From Jidongwangia harbinensis (GTDB lineage Bacteria > Actinomycetota > Actinomycetes > Mycobacteriales > Micromonosporaceae): a DNA stretch of 64,000 nt. The stretch lies in assembly GCF_020216025.1 (NCBI RefSeq), contig NZ_JAIWNC010000034.1:1-64000 (forward strand). Direction: 5' to 3'. Within the stretch, counting starts at the first letter, position 1; each line of letters starts with the position of its first letter. Position numbers and translations under genes: made by a program. This document shows, in pieces, positions 41,197 to 51,743 of this stretch. The notes below the pieces were generated by a model. It ran no database searches and was not told where the DNA came from. It was given only the letters and a program-made list of their open reading frames with translations.

Positions 41197-42195
41197 ATGG
41201 GGATTCGGGTCGGGGTTGCCGGCGCCAGTGGGTATGCCGGGGGTGAGCTGCTACGGCTCGTCGCCGGGCACCCGGAGTTCGAGCTCGTGGCCGCCACGGC
41301 GCACTCCCAGGCGGGCGCGCCGGTGTCCGTCGTACACCCGCAGCTCGCCGGGCTGGACCTGACGCTCGGTGCCACCGACGCGGCCACCTTGAGCGACGCC
41401 GACCTGGTCTTCCTCGCGCTGCCGCACGGGCAGTCGGGTGCGCTGGCCGGGCAGCTGCCGGCCGGGGTGAAGATCGTCGACCTGGGCGCGGACTTCCGGC
41501 TGGCGGACGCGGCGGCCTGGACGCGGTACTACGGGGGCACGCACCACGGCACCTGGACGTACGGGCTGCCGGAGCTGCCGGGGCAGCGGGAGCGGATCGC
41601 GGCGAGTGACCGGGTGGCGAACACCGGCTGCTATGCGGCGACCATCACGCTGGCGCTGGCGCCGCTGCTCGCGGCGGGGGTGGCCGCACCGGACGACGTC
41701 GTGGTGGTGGCCTCCTCGGGCACCAGCGGCGCGGGACGGGCGGCCAAGGCCAACCTGCTGGCCAGCGAGGTGATGGGTGACCTGACGCCGTACAAGGTGG
41801 GTGCGCACCAGCACGTGCCGGAGATCAAGCAGGCCACCGGTGCCACCTCGCTGTCGATGACGCCGGTGCTGGCGCCGATGCCCCGGGGCATCCTGGCGAC
41901 GGTCACCGCGAAGGCGCTCGGCGGGGACCCGCGGGCGGCGCTGCTCGAGGCGTACGCGGACGAGCCGTTCGTGCACGTGCTGCCGGAGGGCGCCTGGCCG
42001 CACACCGGTGCCACGGCCGGGTCGAACTCGTGCCACCTGCAGGTCACGGTGGACGTCGACTCCGGCCGGATCGTCGTGGTCAGCGCGCTGGACAACCTCG
42101 GCAAGGGCGCCGCCGGGCAGGCCGTGCAGTGCGCCAACCTGATGTCGGGACTGCCGGAGACGGCCGGCCTGTCGGTGTTCGGGGTGACGCCGTGA
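41197..42195 (+). CDS. argC: N-acetyl-gamma-glutamyl-phosphate reductase
   Basis: 332 residues, third step of arginine synthesis, reducing acetylglutamyl-phosphate with NADPH. GVAGASGYAGGELLRL is the dinucleotide site, ADLVFLALPHG a family segment, and the catalytic Cys lies in VANTGCYAATITLALAPLL. VGAHQHVPEIKQ and GSNSCHLQV follow. ATG 41197 follows GGAGG. First gene of argCJBDFRGH; its stop overlaps the argJ GTG. Confidence 0.96.
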   Translation: MGIRVGVAGASGYAGGELLRLVAGHPEFELVAATAHSQAGAPVSVVHPQLAGLDLTLGATDAATLSDADLVFLALPHGQSGALAGQLPAGVKIVDLGADFRLADAAAWTRYYGGTHHGTWTYGLPELPGQRERIAASDRVANTGCYAATITLALAPLLAAGVAAPDDVVVVASSGTSGAGRAAKANLLASEVMGDLTPYKVGAHQHVPEIKQATGATSLSMTPVLAPMPRGILATVTAKALGGDPRAALLEAYADEPFVHVLPEGAWPHTGATAGSNSCHLQVTVDVDSGRIVVVSALDNLGKGAAGQAVQCANLMSGLPETAGLSVFGVTP

Positions 42196-43361
42196 GTGTG
42201 ACCGTACCCAAGGGTTTCCGGGCCTCCGGGGTGTCCGCCGGGCTGAAGAGCAGCGGGCCGGACGTGGCGCTGGTGGTCAACGACGGCCCGGACTGCACCG
42301 CGGCCGGCGTGTTCACCGGCAACCGGGTCAAGGCCGCGCCGGTGTTGTGGAGCCAGCAGGTGGTCAAGGGCGGCATCGTGCGCGCCGTGGTGCTCAACTC
42401 GGGCGGGGCGAACGCGTGCACCGGTTCGCAGGGGTTCCGGGACACCCACGCCACCGCCGAGCACACCGCCGCGGTGCTGCGCGGCGCGCCGAGGCCGGTG
42501 CTGATCGGGGCCGGTGACGTCGCGGTCTGCTCCACCGGGCTGATCGGCGAACTGCTGCCGATGGGCAAGCTGCTGCCCGGGGTCGCCGCGGCCGCGCGGG
42601 ACCTGTCCGCGGACGGCGGTCCGGCCGCCGCCCAGGCCATCATGACCACCGACACGGTCGCCAAGAACGCGGTGGTGCACCGGGACGGCTGGTCGGTGGG
42701 CGGCATGGCGAAGGGCGCCGGGATGCTGGCGCCGGGTCTCGCCACCATGCTGGTCGTGGTCACCACGGACGCGGTGGCCGGCAACGACGCGCTGGACGCC
42801 GCGCTGCGGGAGGCCACCCGGCTCACCTTCGACCGGATCGACGCGGACGGCTGCATGTCCACCAACGACACCGTGCTGCTGCTGGCCAGCGGCGCCTCCG
42901 ACGTCCAGCCGGAGCCGGCCGAGCTGACCGCCGCGGTGCTCGAGGTCTGCCACGACCTGGCCCAGCAGCTGATCGCGGACGCGGAGGGCGCCACCAAGCA
43001 CATCGCGATCGAGGTGCTGGGCGCGGCGAGCGAGGCGGACGCGGTCGAGGTGGGCCGGACCGTCGCCCGCAACAACCTGGTCAAGACCGCGATGTTCGGC
43101 AACGACCCGAACTGGGGCCGGATCCTGGCCGCGGTCGGCACCACCGGCGCGGCGTTCGAGCCGGAACGGGTGGACGTGGCGGTCAACGGCATCTGGGTGT
43201 GCCGGGGCGGCGCGGCCGCGGAGGACCGGTCGAAGGTGGACCTGTCCGGCCGGGACGCGACGATCCAGATTCACCTGCACGAGGGGGAGATGAGCGCGAC
43301 CATCTGGACCACCGACCTGTCGCACGCGTACGTGCACGAGAACTCGGCGTACTCGACATGA
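42192..43361 (+). CDS. argJ: Glutamate N-acetyltransferase/amino-acid acetyltransferase ArgJ
   Basis: 389 residues. It recycles the acetyl group from acetylornithine to glutamate, and in many actinobacteria also makes acetylglutamate. The precursor self-cleaves before Thr185 in KGAGMLAPGLATMLVVV, giving alpha and beta chains. VTVPKGFRASGVSAGLK starts the protein; DRIDADGCMSTNDTVLLLASG and NPNWGRILAAVG-type text (NDPNWGRIL) are characteristic. GTG 42192 overlaps argC by GTGA. Its TGA overlaps the ATG of a 30-codon ORF that bridges to argB. Confidence 0.95.
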   Translation: MSVTVPKGFRASGVSAGLKSSGPDVALVVNDGPDCTAAGVFTGNRVKAAPVLWSQQVVKGGIVRAVVLNSGGANACTGSQGFRDTHATAEHTAAVLRGAPRPVLIGAGDVAVCSTGLIGELLPMGKLLPGVAAAARDLSADGGPAAAQAIMTTDTVAKNAVVHRDGWSVGGMAKGAGMLAPGLATMLVVVTTDAVAGNDALDAALREATRLTFDRIDADGCMSTNDTVLLLASGASDVQPEPAELTAAVLEVCHDLAQQLIADAEGATKHIAIEVLGAASEADAVEVGRTVARNNLVKTAMFGNDPNWGRILAAVGTTGAAFEPERVDVAVNGIWVCRGGAAAEDRSKVDLSGRDATIQIHLHEGEMSATIWTTDLSHAYVHENSAYST

Positions 43362-43450
43362 CCGCCTGCACCGAGCGGCACTCGGCCGCACCAGTGGACG
43401 GCCTCGCAGGCGAGGGCCAGAAGGGCATGTCAAAGGTGGCTCAGACATGA
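43358..43450 (+). CDS. Candidate 30-residue ORF bridging argJ and argB
   Basis: ATG 43358 overlaps the argJ TGA (ATGA), and its own TGA at 43448-43450 overlaps the argB ATG at 43447 (ATGA again). It encodes MTACTERHSAAPVDGLAGEG plus ten residues, with no recognised domain. Overlap at both ends would let ribosomes pass from argJ to argB across an 85-base gap. The peptide itself may be meaningless; the arrangement may be the function. It could be chance. Confidence 0.4.
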   Translation: MTACTERHSAAPVDGLAGEGQKGMSKVAQT

Positions 43451-44313
43451 CGCCCGGGGAGAAGGCCGCCGTCCTCATCGAGACCCTGCCGTGGCTGGAG
43501 CGGTTCCACGGGGCCACGGTGGTGATCAAGTACGGCGGCAACGCGATGGTCCAGCCGGAGCTGCAGGCCGCGTTCGCCGCGGACATGGTGTTCCTGCGGT
43601 ACGCCGGGATCAAGCCGGTCGTGGTGCACGGCGGCGGCCCGCAGATCAACGCCATGCTGAACCGGCTCGGCATCGCCAGCGAGTTCAAGGGCGGCCTGCG
43701 GGTCACCACGCCGGAGGCCATGGACGTGGTCCGGATGGTGCTCACCGGCCAGGTCGGGCGCGAGCTGGTCGGCCTGATCAACCAGCACGGCCCGTTTGCG
43801 GTCGGGCTCTCCGGCGAGGACGCCCGGCTGTTCACCGCGGTCCGCCGGGCCGCGGTGGTCGACGGCGAGCCGGTGGACATCGGCCAGGTCGGCGACGTGG
43901 CGTCGGTGGACACCTCCGCGGTGGACGACCTGATCGCGGCCGGCCGCATCCCGGTCGTGGCGTCGGTCGCCCCGGACGCCGACGGCGTGGTGCACAACGT
44001 CAACGCGGACACCGCCGCCGCGGCGCTGGCGGTGGCGCTGGGCGCCCGCAAGCTGGTGGTGCTCACCGACGTACCCGGGCTCTACACGAACTGGCCGGAC
44101 ACCTCCTCGCTCACCTCGGAGATCACCGCGGACGAGCTGGAGAAGCTGCTGCCCGGCCTGGAATCCGGCATGGTGCCGAAGATGGAGGCGTGCCTGCGCG
44201 CCGTGCAGGGCGGCGTGCCCGCCGCGCACGTGGTCGACGGCCGGGTTCCGCACTCGACGCTGCTGGAAGTTTTCACTTCGGAAGGATTCGGCACCATGGT
44301 GATCCCGTCATGA
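43447..44313 (+). CDS. argB: Acetylglutamate kinase
   Basis: 288 residues, second step of arginine synthesis and usually the arginine-inhibited one. TVVIKYGGNAM is the phosphate loop, VVVHGGGPQINAML binds acetylglutamate, and VNADTAAAALAVALGARKLVVLTDVPGLY is the ATP-side signature; the C-terminal GGVPAAHVVDGRVPHSTLLEVFT matches. The N-terminal helix (PGEKAAVLIETLPWLERFHG) is of the type found in arginine-sensitive kinases. The stop overlaps argD. Confidence 0.96.
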   Translation: MTPGEKAAVLIETLPWLERFHGATVVIKYGGNAMVQPELQAAFAADMVFLRYAGIKPVVVHGGGPQINAMLNRLGIASEFKGGLRVTTPEAMDVVRMVLTGQVGRELVGLINQHGPFAVGLSGEDARLFTAVRRAAVVDGEPVDIGQVGDVASVDTSAVDDLIAAGRIPVVASVAPDADGVVHNVNADTAAAALAVALGARKLVVLTDVPGLYTNWPDTSSLTSEITADELEKLLPGLESGMVPKMEACLRAVQGGVPAAHVVDGRVPHSTLLEVFTSEGFGTMVIPS

Positions 44314-45455
44314 CCTCACTGGTGGAGCGCTGGCAACAGTCCATGATGGACAACTACGGCACGCCGTCGCTGGCCCTGGTGCGCGGCGCGGGCGCGGTGG
44401 TCACCGACGAGCACGGCAAGGAGTACGTCGACCTGCTCGGCGGCATCGCGGTCAACGCGCTCGGGCACGCCCACCCGGCCGTCGTCGGCGCGGTCTCGCA
44501 GCAGATCGCCACGCTCGGCCACGTCTCCAACCTGTACGTCGCCGAGCCGCCGGTGGCGCTCGCCGAACTGCTGCTGGCGCTGGCCGGGCGGCCCGGCAAG
44601 GTGCTGTTCTGCAACTCCGGCGCGGAGGCCAACGAGGCCGCGTTCAAGCTGTCCCGGCTCACCGGCCGCACCCACGTGGTGGCCACCCGCGGCGGCTTCC
44701 ACGGGCGCACCATGGGCGCGCTCGCGCTGACCGGCCAGCCGGCCAAGGCGGACCCGTTCCGGCCGTTGCCGCCCGAGGTCACCCACATCGGGTACGGCGA
44801 CCCGGCCGCGCTGCGCGAAGCGGTGACCGACCGCACCGCCATGGTCATCCTGGAACCGATCCAGGGCGAGAACGGTGTCGTCGTGCCGCCCCCCGGCTAC
44901 CTGGCCGCGGCCCGGGAGATCTGCACCGCCACCGGCGCGCTGCTGGTGCTGGACGAGGTGCAGACCGGGATCGGGCGGACCGGCCACTGGTTCGCGCACC
45001 AGGCCGACGGCGTGGAACCGGACGTGGTGACGCTGGCCAAGGGACTCGGCGGCGGCCTGCCGCTGGGCGCGTGCCTGGCGTTCGGCCCGGCCGCGGAGAA
45101 GTTCGGCCCCGGCTCGCACGGCACCACGTTCGGCGGCAACCCGGTGAGCTGCGCCGCCGCGCTCGCGGTGATCCGCACCATCGCGGGGGAGGGCCTGCTG
45201 GACAACGTCAAGCGGGTCGGCGAGCAGATCCGGCGCGGCGTCGAGGCGCTCGGGCTGCGGGTGCGCGGCGCCGGGCTGCTGCTCGGCATCGTGCTGCCGG
45301 AGCCCACCTCGGCGGCGCTCTCGGCCGCGCTGCGGGACGCCGGTTTCCTGGTCAACCCGGTCCAGCCGGACGTCATCCGGCTGGCGCCGCCGCTGATCCT
45401 GGGCGCCGACCAGGCCGACGCGTTCCTGGCCGCGCTGAAGCGGGCCCTGCCATGA
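44310..45455 (+). CDS. argD: Acetylornithine aminotransferase
   Basis: 381 residues, PLP-dependent class III aminotransferase converting acetylglutamate semialdehyde to acetylornithine with glutamate as donor. NALGHAHPAVVGAVSQQ, FCNSGAEANEAAFKLSR, RGGFHGRTMGALALTGQ, LVLDEVQTGIGRTG and Lys244 in VVTLAKGLGGGLPLGA (Schiff-base lysine) are visible. ATG 44310 overlaps argB by four bases, and the stop overlaps the argF ATG. Confidence 0.96.
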   Translation: MTSLVERWQQSMMDNYGTPSLALVRGAGAVVTDEHGKEYVDLLGGIAVNALGHAHPAVVGAVSQQIATLGHVSNLYVAEPPVALAELLLALAGRPGKVLFCNSGAEANEAAFKLSRLTGRTHVVATRGGFHGRTMGALALTGQPAKADPFRPLPPEVTHIGYGDPAALREAVTDRTAMVILEPIQGENGVVVPPPGYLAAAREICTATGALLVLDEVQTGIGRTGHWFAHQADGVEPDVVTLAKGLGGGLPLGACLAFGPAAEKFGPGSHGTTFGGNPVSCAAALAVIRTIAGEGLLDNVKRVGEQIRRGVEALGLRVRGAGLLLGIVLPEPTSAALSAALRDAGFLVNPVQPDVIRLAPPLILGADQADAFLAALKRALP

Positions 45456-46381
45456 CCCGGCACTTCCTCAAGGACGACGACCTCACCCCGGACGAGCAGG
45501 CCGCGGTGCTCGACCTGGCGGCCGCGATGAAGGCCGACCGGTACGCGCACCGCCCGCTGGCCGGCCCGAAGTCGGTGGCCGTGCTGTTCGACAAGCAGAG
45601 CCTGCGCACCCGGATGTCGTTCGAGGTCGGCATCGCCGAACTGGGCGGCAACCCGATCATCGTGGACACCCAGAACACCCACTTCGGTCGCGGGGAGTCG
45701 CTCGCCGACGCCGGCCGGGTGGTGTCCCGGTACGTGTCCGCGATCGTGATGCGCACGTTCGCCGACGAGCGGCTCACCGACCTCGCCTCGGACGCGGGCG
45801 TGCCGGTGGTGAACGCGCTCACCGACGGGTACCACCCCTGCCAGCTGCTGGCCGACCTGCTGACCGTGCGGGAACGGTTCGGTGCCACGGCCGGGCGCAA
45901 GCTCGGGTACGTCGGCGACGCGGCCAACAACATGGCGCACTCGTACCTGCTGGCCGGCGCGACCGCGGGCATGCACGTCCGGGTCGCCGGGCCGTCCGGC
46001 TTCGACCCGGCGCCGTCCGTGGTGGCCCGGGCCGCGGAGATCGCCGCGTGGACCGGCGGCTCGGTCGAGGTGCTCCGCGACCCGTACGAGGCGGTGGACG
46101 GCGTGCACGTGGTCGCCACCGACACCTGGGTCTCGATGGGGCACGAGGCCGACGGGCGGGACCGGCGTACCCCGTTCTGGCCGTACCAGATCAACAAGGA
46201 CCTGCTCGCCGCGGCCGCGACCGACGCGGTGGTTCTGCACTGCCTGCCCGCGCACCGCGGGGAGGAGATCACCGACGACGTCATGGACGGCCCGCAGAGC
46301 GCGATCCTGGACCAGGCGGAGAACCGGCTGCACGCCCAGAAGGCGTTGCTGGCCTTCCTGATCGGGCCCGGCGGATCATGA
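45452..46381 (+). CDS. argF: Ornithine carbamoyltransferase
   Basis: 309 residues. It makes citrulline from ornithine and carbamoyl phosphate. The carbamoyl-phosphate loop is SLRTRMSFEVG (Leu in the usual STRTR position, a known variant); YHPCQLLADL and the ornithine site HCLPAHRGEEI are present, with DTWVSMG typical of ornithine rather than aspartate enzymes. ATG 45452 overlaps argD. The TGA overlaps the ArgR start. Confidence 0.95.
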   Translation: MTRHFLKDDDLTPDEQAAVLDLAAAMKADRYAHRPLAGPKSVAVLFDKQSLRTRMSFEVGIAELGGNPIIVDTQNTHFGRGESLADAGRVVSRYVSAIVMRTFADERLTDLASDAGVPVVNALTDGYHPCQLLADLLTVRERFGATAGRKLGYVGDAANNMAHSYLLAGATAGMHVRVAGPSGFDPAPSVVARAAEIAAWTGGSVEVLRDPYEAVDGVHVVATDTWVSMGHEADGRDRRTPFWPYQINKDLLAAAATDAVVLHCLPAHRGEEITDDVMDGPQSAILDQAENRLHAQKALLAFLIGPGGS

Positions 46382-46874
46382 CCGGCCCGATCACCCGGGC
46401 CGGGCGGCACGCCCGGATCGTCGACCTGATCCGGGACCGGGCGGTGCGGTCGCAGACCGAACTCGCCGAGCTGCTGGCCGCGGACGGCGTCCAGGTCACC
46501 CAGGCCACGCTCTCGCGTGACCTGGAAGAGCTGGGTGCCGTTAAGGTCAGCGGCGCCTACCTGATCCCGGAGGACGGCAAGCGGCCGCTGCGGGAGGCCG
46601 AGCAGGCGCCGGCCCGGCTCATCCGGCTGCTGCGCGAACTGCTCACCGGCGTGGACGCCAGCGGCAACCTGACCATCCTGCGAACCCCGCCCGGGGCCGC
46701 CCAGTTCCTCGCCAGCGCACTGGACCGCTCCGGGCTCACCGACGTCGTCGGCACCATCGCCGGCGACGACACGATCCTCGTCGTGGCCCGCGACGGCACC
46801 GGCGGCAAGGCCTTGGCCGACAAGCTCGCCGAATGGGCCGGACACACGTCAGAACACTTTGAGAGGAGTACCCC

Positions 46875-46878
<4 letters not shown>
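46378..46878 (+). CDS. argR: Arginine repressor ArgR
   Basis: 166 residues. N-terminal winged helix (RHARIVDLIRDRAVRSQTELAELLAADGVQVTQATLSRDLEELGAVKV) binds ARG boxes; the C-terminal domain (ASGNLTILRTPPGAAQFLASALDRSGLTDVVGTIAGDDTILVVARD) forms hexamers and binds arginine at GTIAGDDT. Being inside the operon, it should repress its own operon at the site near 41175. The stop overlaps the argG GTG. Confidence 0.96.
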
Positions 46879-48069
<1,191 letters not shown>

Positions 48070-48077
<8 letters not shown>

Positions 48078-49497
48078 GGCGCAGAAGACGTCGCTGTGGG
48101 GCGGCCGCTTCACCGGCGGCCCCGCGGACGCGCTGGCCCGGCTGTCGGTCAGCGTCCAGTTCGACTGGCGCCTGGCGCCGTACGACCTCGCGGCGTCCCG
48201 GGCGCACGCCCGGGTGCTGGCCGCGGCCGGCCTGCTCGACCCCGAGGAACTCGGCAAGATGCTGGCCGCCCTGGACGACCTGGAGGCCGCCTGCGCCTCC
48301 GGGGAGTTCCGGCCCACCGTCGAGGACGAGGACGTGCACACCGCGCTGGAACGCGGCCTGATCGAACGCCTCGGCACGCTCGGCGGCAAGCTCCGCGCCG
48401 GCCGGTCCCGCAACGACCAGGTCGCCACGGACCTGCGGCTGTACCTGCGCGACCACGCCCGCGGGCTGGCCGTGGCGCTGCTCGAACTGGCCGACGCGCT
48501 GACCGAGCAGGCCGCCGCGACCATCGACACCCCGGCGCCCGGCATGACCCACGTGCAGCACGCCCAGCCGGTCACGTTCGGCCACTGGCTGCTGGCGCAC
48601 GTCCACCCGCTGCTGCGCGACCTGGAACGCCTCAAGGACTGGGACGCCCGCGCCGCGATCTCGCCGCTCGGCTCCGGTGCCCTGGCCGGGTCGTCGCTGC
48701 CGCTGGACCCGGCCGCGGTGGCCAAGGAACTCGGGTTCGCCGCACCGGCCGCGAACTCGATGGACGCGGTGGCCGACCGGGACTTCGTGGCCGAGTTCCT
48801 GTTCTTCACGGCGCTGGTCGGCGTACACCTGTCCCGCCTCGGCGAGGAGGTGGTGCTCTGGACGTCGCAGGAGTTCGGCTGGGTCGAGCTGGACGACGCG
48901 TTCGCCACCGGCTCGTCGATCATGCCGCAGAAGAAGAACGCGGACATCGCCGAGCTGGCCCGGGGCAAGAGCGGCCGGCTGATCGGCGGCCTGGTGGCGG
49001 TGCTGACCATGCTCAAGGGGCTGCCGCTGACGTACGACCGGGACATGCAGGAGGACAAGGAGCCGGCGTTCGACGCGATCGACACGCTGCAACTGCTGCT
49101 GCCGGCCCTGGCCGGCATGATCTCCACCATGACGGTACGCACGGACCGCCTGGCCGCCGCCGCCCCGGTCGGCTACTCGCTGGCCACCGAGGTCGCCGAC
49201 TGGCTGGTCCGGCGCAACGTGCCGTTCCGCGAGGCGCACGAGATCACCGGCAAGCTGGTGGCGCTGTGCTCGTCCCGGGGCTGCGAGCTGGACGAGGTCA
49301 CCGACGACGACCTCAAGACGGTGAGCGAGCACCTGGACCCGACGGTGCGGCAGGTGCTGTCGGTCGACTCGGCGCTGGCCGCGCGCACCACGCCCGGTTC
49401 GACCGGGCCCGGACCGGTGGCCGAGCAGCTGGCCATGGTGCAGCACAGGCTGGACACCTGGCGCCTGTGGGCCATCGAGCAGGTGGTACCGCGCTGA
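48070..49497 (+). CDS. argH: Argininosuccinate lyase
   Basis: 475 residues, last step, releasing arginine and fumarate. SLWGGRFTGGPADALARLSVSVQFDWRL starts the protein; RSRNDQVATDLRLYLRD is a substrate-binding loop, PGMTHVQHAQPVTFGHWLLAH carries the catalytic His, and GSSIMPQKKNADIAELARGKSGRL the fumarase/aspartase superfamily signature with the catalytic Ser. ATG 48070 overlaps argG by eight bases. A perfect hairpin ends the operon after it. Confidence 0.96.
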
Positions 49498-49509
49498 TCG
49501 CGGGCGGTT

Positions 49510-49543
49510 GCGGCGCGCGGGTGGGCGTCCACCCGCGCGCCGC
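49510..49543 (+). terminator. Perfect 15-bp terminator hairpin after argH
   Basis: GCGGCGCGCGGGTGG (49510-49524), loop GCGT, CCACCCGCGCGCCGC (49529-49543): 15 perfect pairs, 12 bases after the argH stop. No U-run, as is common in actinobacteria. It lies six bases from the end of the - strand pseudogene and may stop both. Confidence 0.85.
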
Positions 49544-49548
49544 GCCGG

Positions 49549-49903
49549 TCAGCCCAGGGTCAGGCGCTCGATCGCGGTGACCGGGTCGTGCTCGGCGTAG
49601 ACCTTCGCCAGCCGGGCCGCGTTCTCCCGGAACGAGTCGTCCGTCGCGGCGGCGCCCATCTCGACCAGCAGCTCGTTGAGCCGGGCCCGGTGCCACGCCG
49701 GCCTTCTCCCGGCCGATGGCGACGTCTCTCGCGTCGTAGTCGGCGATCCCGGGCAGCGGCGTGAACCTCAGGCCGGCGCTTTCCACCGACTCCCGGAACG
49801 AACTGCCCGCCAGCACGGTGATCTGGTGGCCGCACGCGGCCTACATGCGGCAACGGCCCGAACTCGCCGGGCAGCGGCGGTGCCGCCACGATAATTTCGC
49901 CAT
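49549..49903 (-). pseudogene. Decayed MGT-type glycosyltransferase
   Basis: On the - strand the pieces of a glycosyltransferase can be read in three frames: EIIVAAPPLPGEFGPLPHVGR, then after a frameshift CGHQITVLAGSSFRESVESA and LRFTPLPGIADYDARDVA, then after another shift and a large internal loss LNELLVEMGAAATDDSFREN and AARLAKVYAEHDPVTAIERL to a stop at 49549. The first two match the N-terminus and the last the C-terminus of UDP-glycosyltransferases of the macrolide type. About 300 residues in the middle are missing. It is a remnant, not a working gene. Confidence 0.8.
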
Positions 49904-49939
49904 CCGCGGCCTGCCGGTGTCAGTGAGTGTGTGCCGGTG

Positions 49940-50935
49940 TCAGGTGAGCGTTGCCGGCTGGCGACCGGCCGGCTCCGCCTGATCTGTCCCAGCCGGTTCT
50001 GACTCGGCCCGGTGTGACTCGGCCCGGTGTGATTCGGCCGGGTCTGATTCGGCCGGGTCTGATTCGGCCGGGTCTGCTATGGCGGGGCGGCGCATCCGGC
50101 CGGCCAGGCCGATTCCGATCGCGGCCAGGACGGCGCCGGCGCTGACCGCGCCCACCACCATGGTCGGCACGTCGAGCAGCTTCAGCGCGCTGGCCAGCAG
50201 CACGATCACCAGCGCGGTGCGGACCAGGCCGGCCGGGGCGCGGGAGGAGATGCGCGCACCCAGCAGCACACCCGGGATCGAGCCGACCAGGACCGCCGCC
50301 GCGATGTCCAGATGCAGGTCGCCGAAGAGGGCGTGACCCAGCGCGGCCGCGGTGACCAGCGGGATCGCCTGCACCAGGTCGGTGCCGACCAGGTCGTTGG
50401 CGCGCAGCTTCGGGTACAGCGCGAGCAGCGCCACGATGATCAGGGAGCCGGAGCCGACCGAGGTGAGGCCCACGATGACGCCGCCGGCCGCGCCGAGCAG
50501 CACGGTGGGCAGCGGACGTACGGTGATCGGCGCGGGCGGGCCGTCGCCCCGGCGCTTGCGGGCCGCCCAGGACTTGAGCAGCAGGCCACCGGCGGCGAGC
50601 AGCAGGGCCACGCCCAGCGCCACCTTGATGGCGTGCTGCACGTCGGCGTCGTCACCGAGCAGGCGCAGCAGCAGTACCCCGAGGAACGCGGACGGCACGC
50701 TGCCCACGCACAGCCAGCCGACGAGTCGCCAGTTGACCGTGCCGCGCCGGGCGTGCACCACACCGCCGAACGGCTTCATCACCGCGCTGGCCGCCAGGTC
50801 GCTGGAGACGGCGGCGACCGGTGGCACCCCGAAGACGAGGACCAGCACGGGGGTCATCAGCGCGCCGCCACCCATGCCGGTCAGTCCGACGATGATGCCG
50901 ACGCCGAGACCGGCGAGCGCCAGGGTCAGATCCAT
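49940..50935 (-). CDS. TauE/SafE-family membrane permease
   Basis: 331 residues, about eight membrane helices, with the duplicated motifs VGIIVGLTGMGGGALMTPVLV and GGVIVGLTSVGSGSLIIVALL of the family. It probably exports or imports a sulfur-containing or small organic anion (sulfite, sulfoacetate, taurine relatives). The C-terminal ~45 residues are a tail of Pro-Ala-Glu-Ser repeats. ATG 50935. A 5' AT-rich region (50960-51000) lies upstream; no clear promoter boxes were assigned. Divided from the arg operon by the pseudogene. Confidence 0.88.
   Translation of the reverse strand: MDLTLALAGLGVGIIVGLTGMGGGALMTPVLVLVFGVPPVAAVSSDLAASAVMKPFGGVVHARRGTVNWRLVGWLCVGSVPSAFLGVLLLRLLGDDADVQHAIKVALGVALLLAAGGLLLKSWAARKRRGDGPPAPITVRPLPTVLLGAAGGVIVGLTSVGSGSLIIVALLALYPKLRANDLVGTDLVQAIPLVTAAALGHALFGDLHLDIAAAVLVGSIPGVLLGARISSRAPAGLVRTALVIVLLASALKLLDVPTMVVGAVSAGAVLAAIGIGLAGRMRRPAIADPAESDPAESDPAESHRAESHRAESEPAGTDQAEPAGRQPATLT
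50001..50075 (-). repeat. 15-bp in-frame repeat in the permease tail
   Basis: Five copies of GACTCGGCCCGGTGT / GATTCGGCCGGGTCT in direct succession (starts 50001, 50016, 50031, 50046, 50061). They encode five-residue units of the type Asp-Pro-Ala-Glu-Ser or His-Arg-Ala-Glu-Ser. Confidence 0.88.
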
Positions 50936-51020
50936 CCGGCAAGTCTCGGCGAGAATCCCTTCCTTGTCTACTAACTTGGTTGACTTTATCGAGTTTTACT
51001 CCGTGGGTGTCGCCGCCTAC

Positions 51021-51641
51021 TCACACCACGGAGAAGTCCGGCGGCAGCGTCCCGCGTCCGGTCAGCGCCCGGAGCACGCCGGTGCCGTCGCCCGCCGCCA
51101 CCGCGATCCGGGCGGCATGCGCGGTGGCCTCGGCCAGGGCCGGCTCCGGCAGGTTGAACGACACCCCGGCCGCGGCACCGATGTCCAGCCCGTGCACCAC
51201 CAGTTCGAACGTGCGGGTCGGCAGCCAGTCACGTATCCGGATGCCGCCGATCAAGGTGCTGATCACGTCGTCGTCGCGTGCGTCGGCCACCGCGGCGGTC
51301 GCCCGGCCGACCAGATCCCGAACGGCGATCGCCGGCGAATCGCCCAGATCCCGGCCGACCGTGCGGGCGTTCTCGGTCGACGCGTGCACCGCGGCCGCGT
51401 ACACGTCGGCCGGAACCGTCCGGGTGAAGGCCCAGAACCCCTCCGGCGTGTCGACCACCGGAGTGGCGTCCGGGGTGGTGGGCCGCAGCACCTGGTGCAG
51501 GCCGGACGTGACGGCGTGGCCGACCAGGTCGCGCACGGTCCACGAGCCGAGGCCGGGACCGTCCCAGCGGTCGGCCGGCACGCGGGCGACCAGGTCGGCG
51601 AAGGAGACGGCGGCGGCGCGATAGTTGCGGCGGAAGTCCAT
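51021..51641 (-). CDS. Mycothiol-dependent maleylpyruvate-isomerase-family protein
   Basis: 206 residues. Four-helix DinB-like fold: RRNYRAAAVSFADLVARVPADRWDGPGLGSWTVRDLVGHAVTSGL with the first metal His, and RTFELVVHGLDIGAAAG with the second. These match the TIGR03083/MDMPI group, which uses mycothiol, the actinobacterial thiol. The substrate is unknown. Transcribed towards the TauE gene; 85 bases separate them. Confidence 0.85.
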   Translation of the reverse strand: MDFRRNYRAAAVSFADLVARVPADRWDGPGLGSWTVRDLVGHAVTSGLHQVLRPTTPDATPVVDTPEGFWAFTRTVPADVYAAAVHASTENARTVGRDLGDSPAIAVRDLVGRATAAVADARDDDVISTLIGGIRIRDWLPTRTFELVVHGLDIGAAAGVSFNLPEPALAEATAHAARIAVAAGDGTGVLRALTGRGTLPPDFSVV

Positions 51642-51731
51642 CCCGGCACCCTGTCATGCCGGGCGCCGGGACCACGGTCTCGACCCGGGCTTTCGTGGGT
51701 TTTCGCCGGGTCGCCCGTACCGTCGTGCGGA

Positions 51732-51737
51732 TAGGGT
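51732..51737 (+). promoter_or_regulatory. TAGGGT -10 element for the FkbM gene
   Basis: TAGGGT lies six bases before the ATG at 51744, with no ribosome site between. The pattern matches the other leaderless starts in this window. Confidence 0.5.
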
Positions 51738-51743
51738 TCCGGG

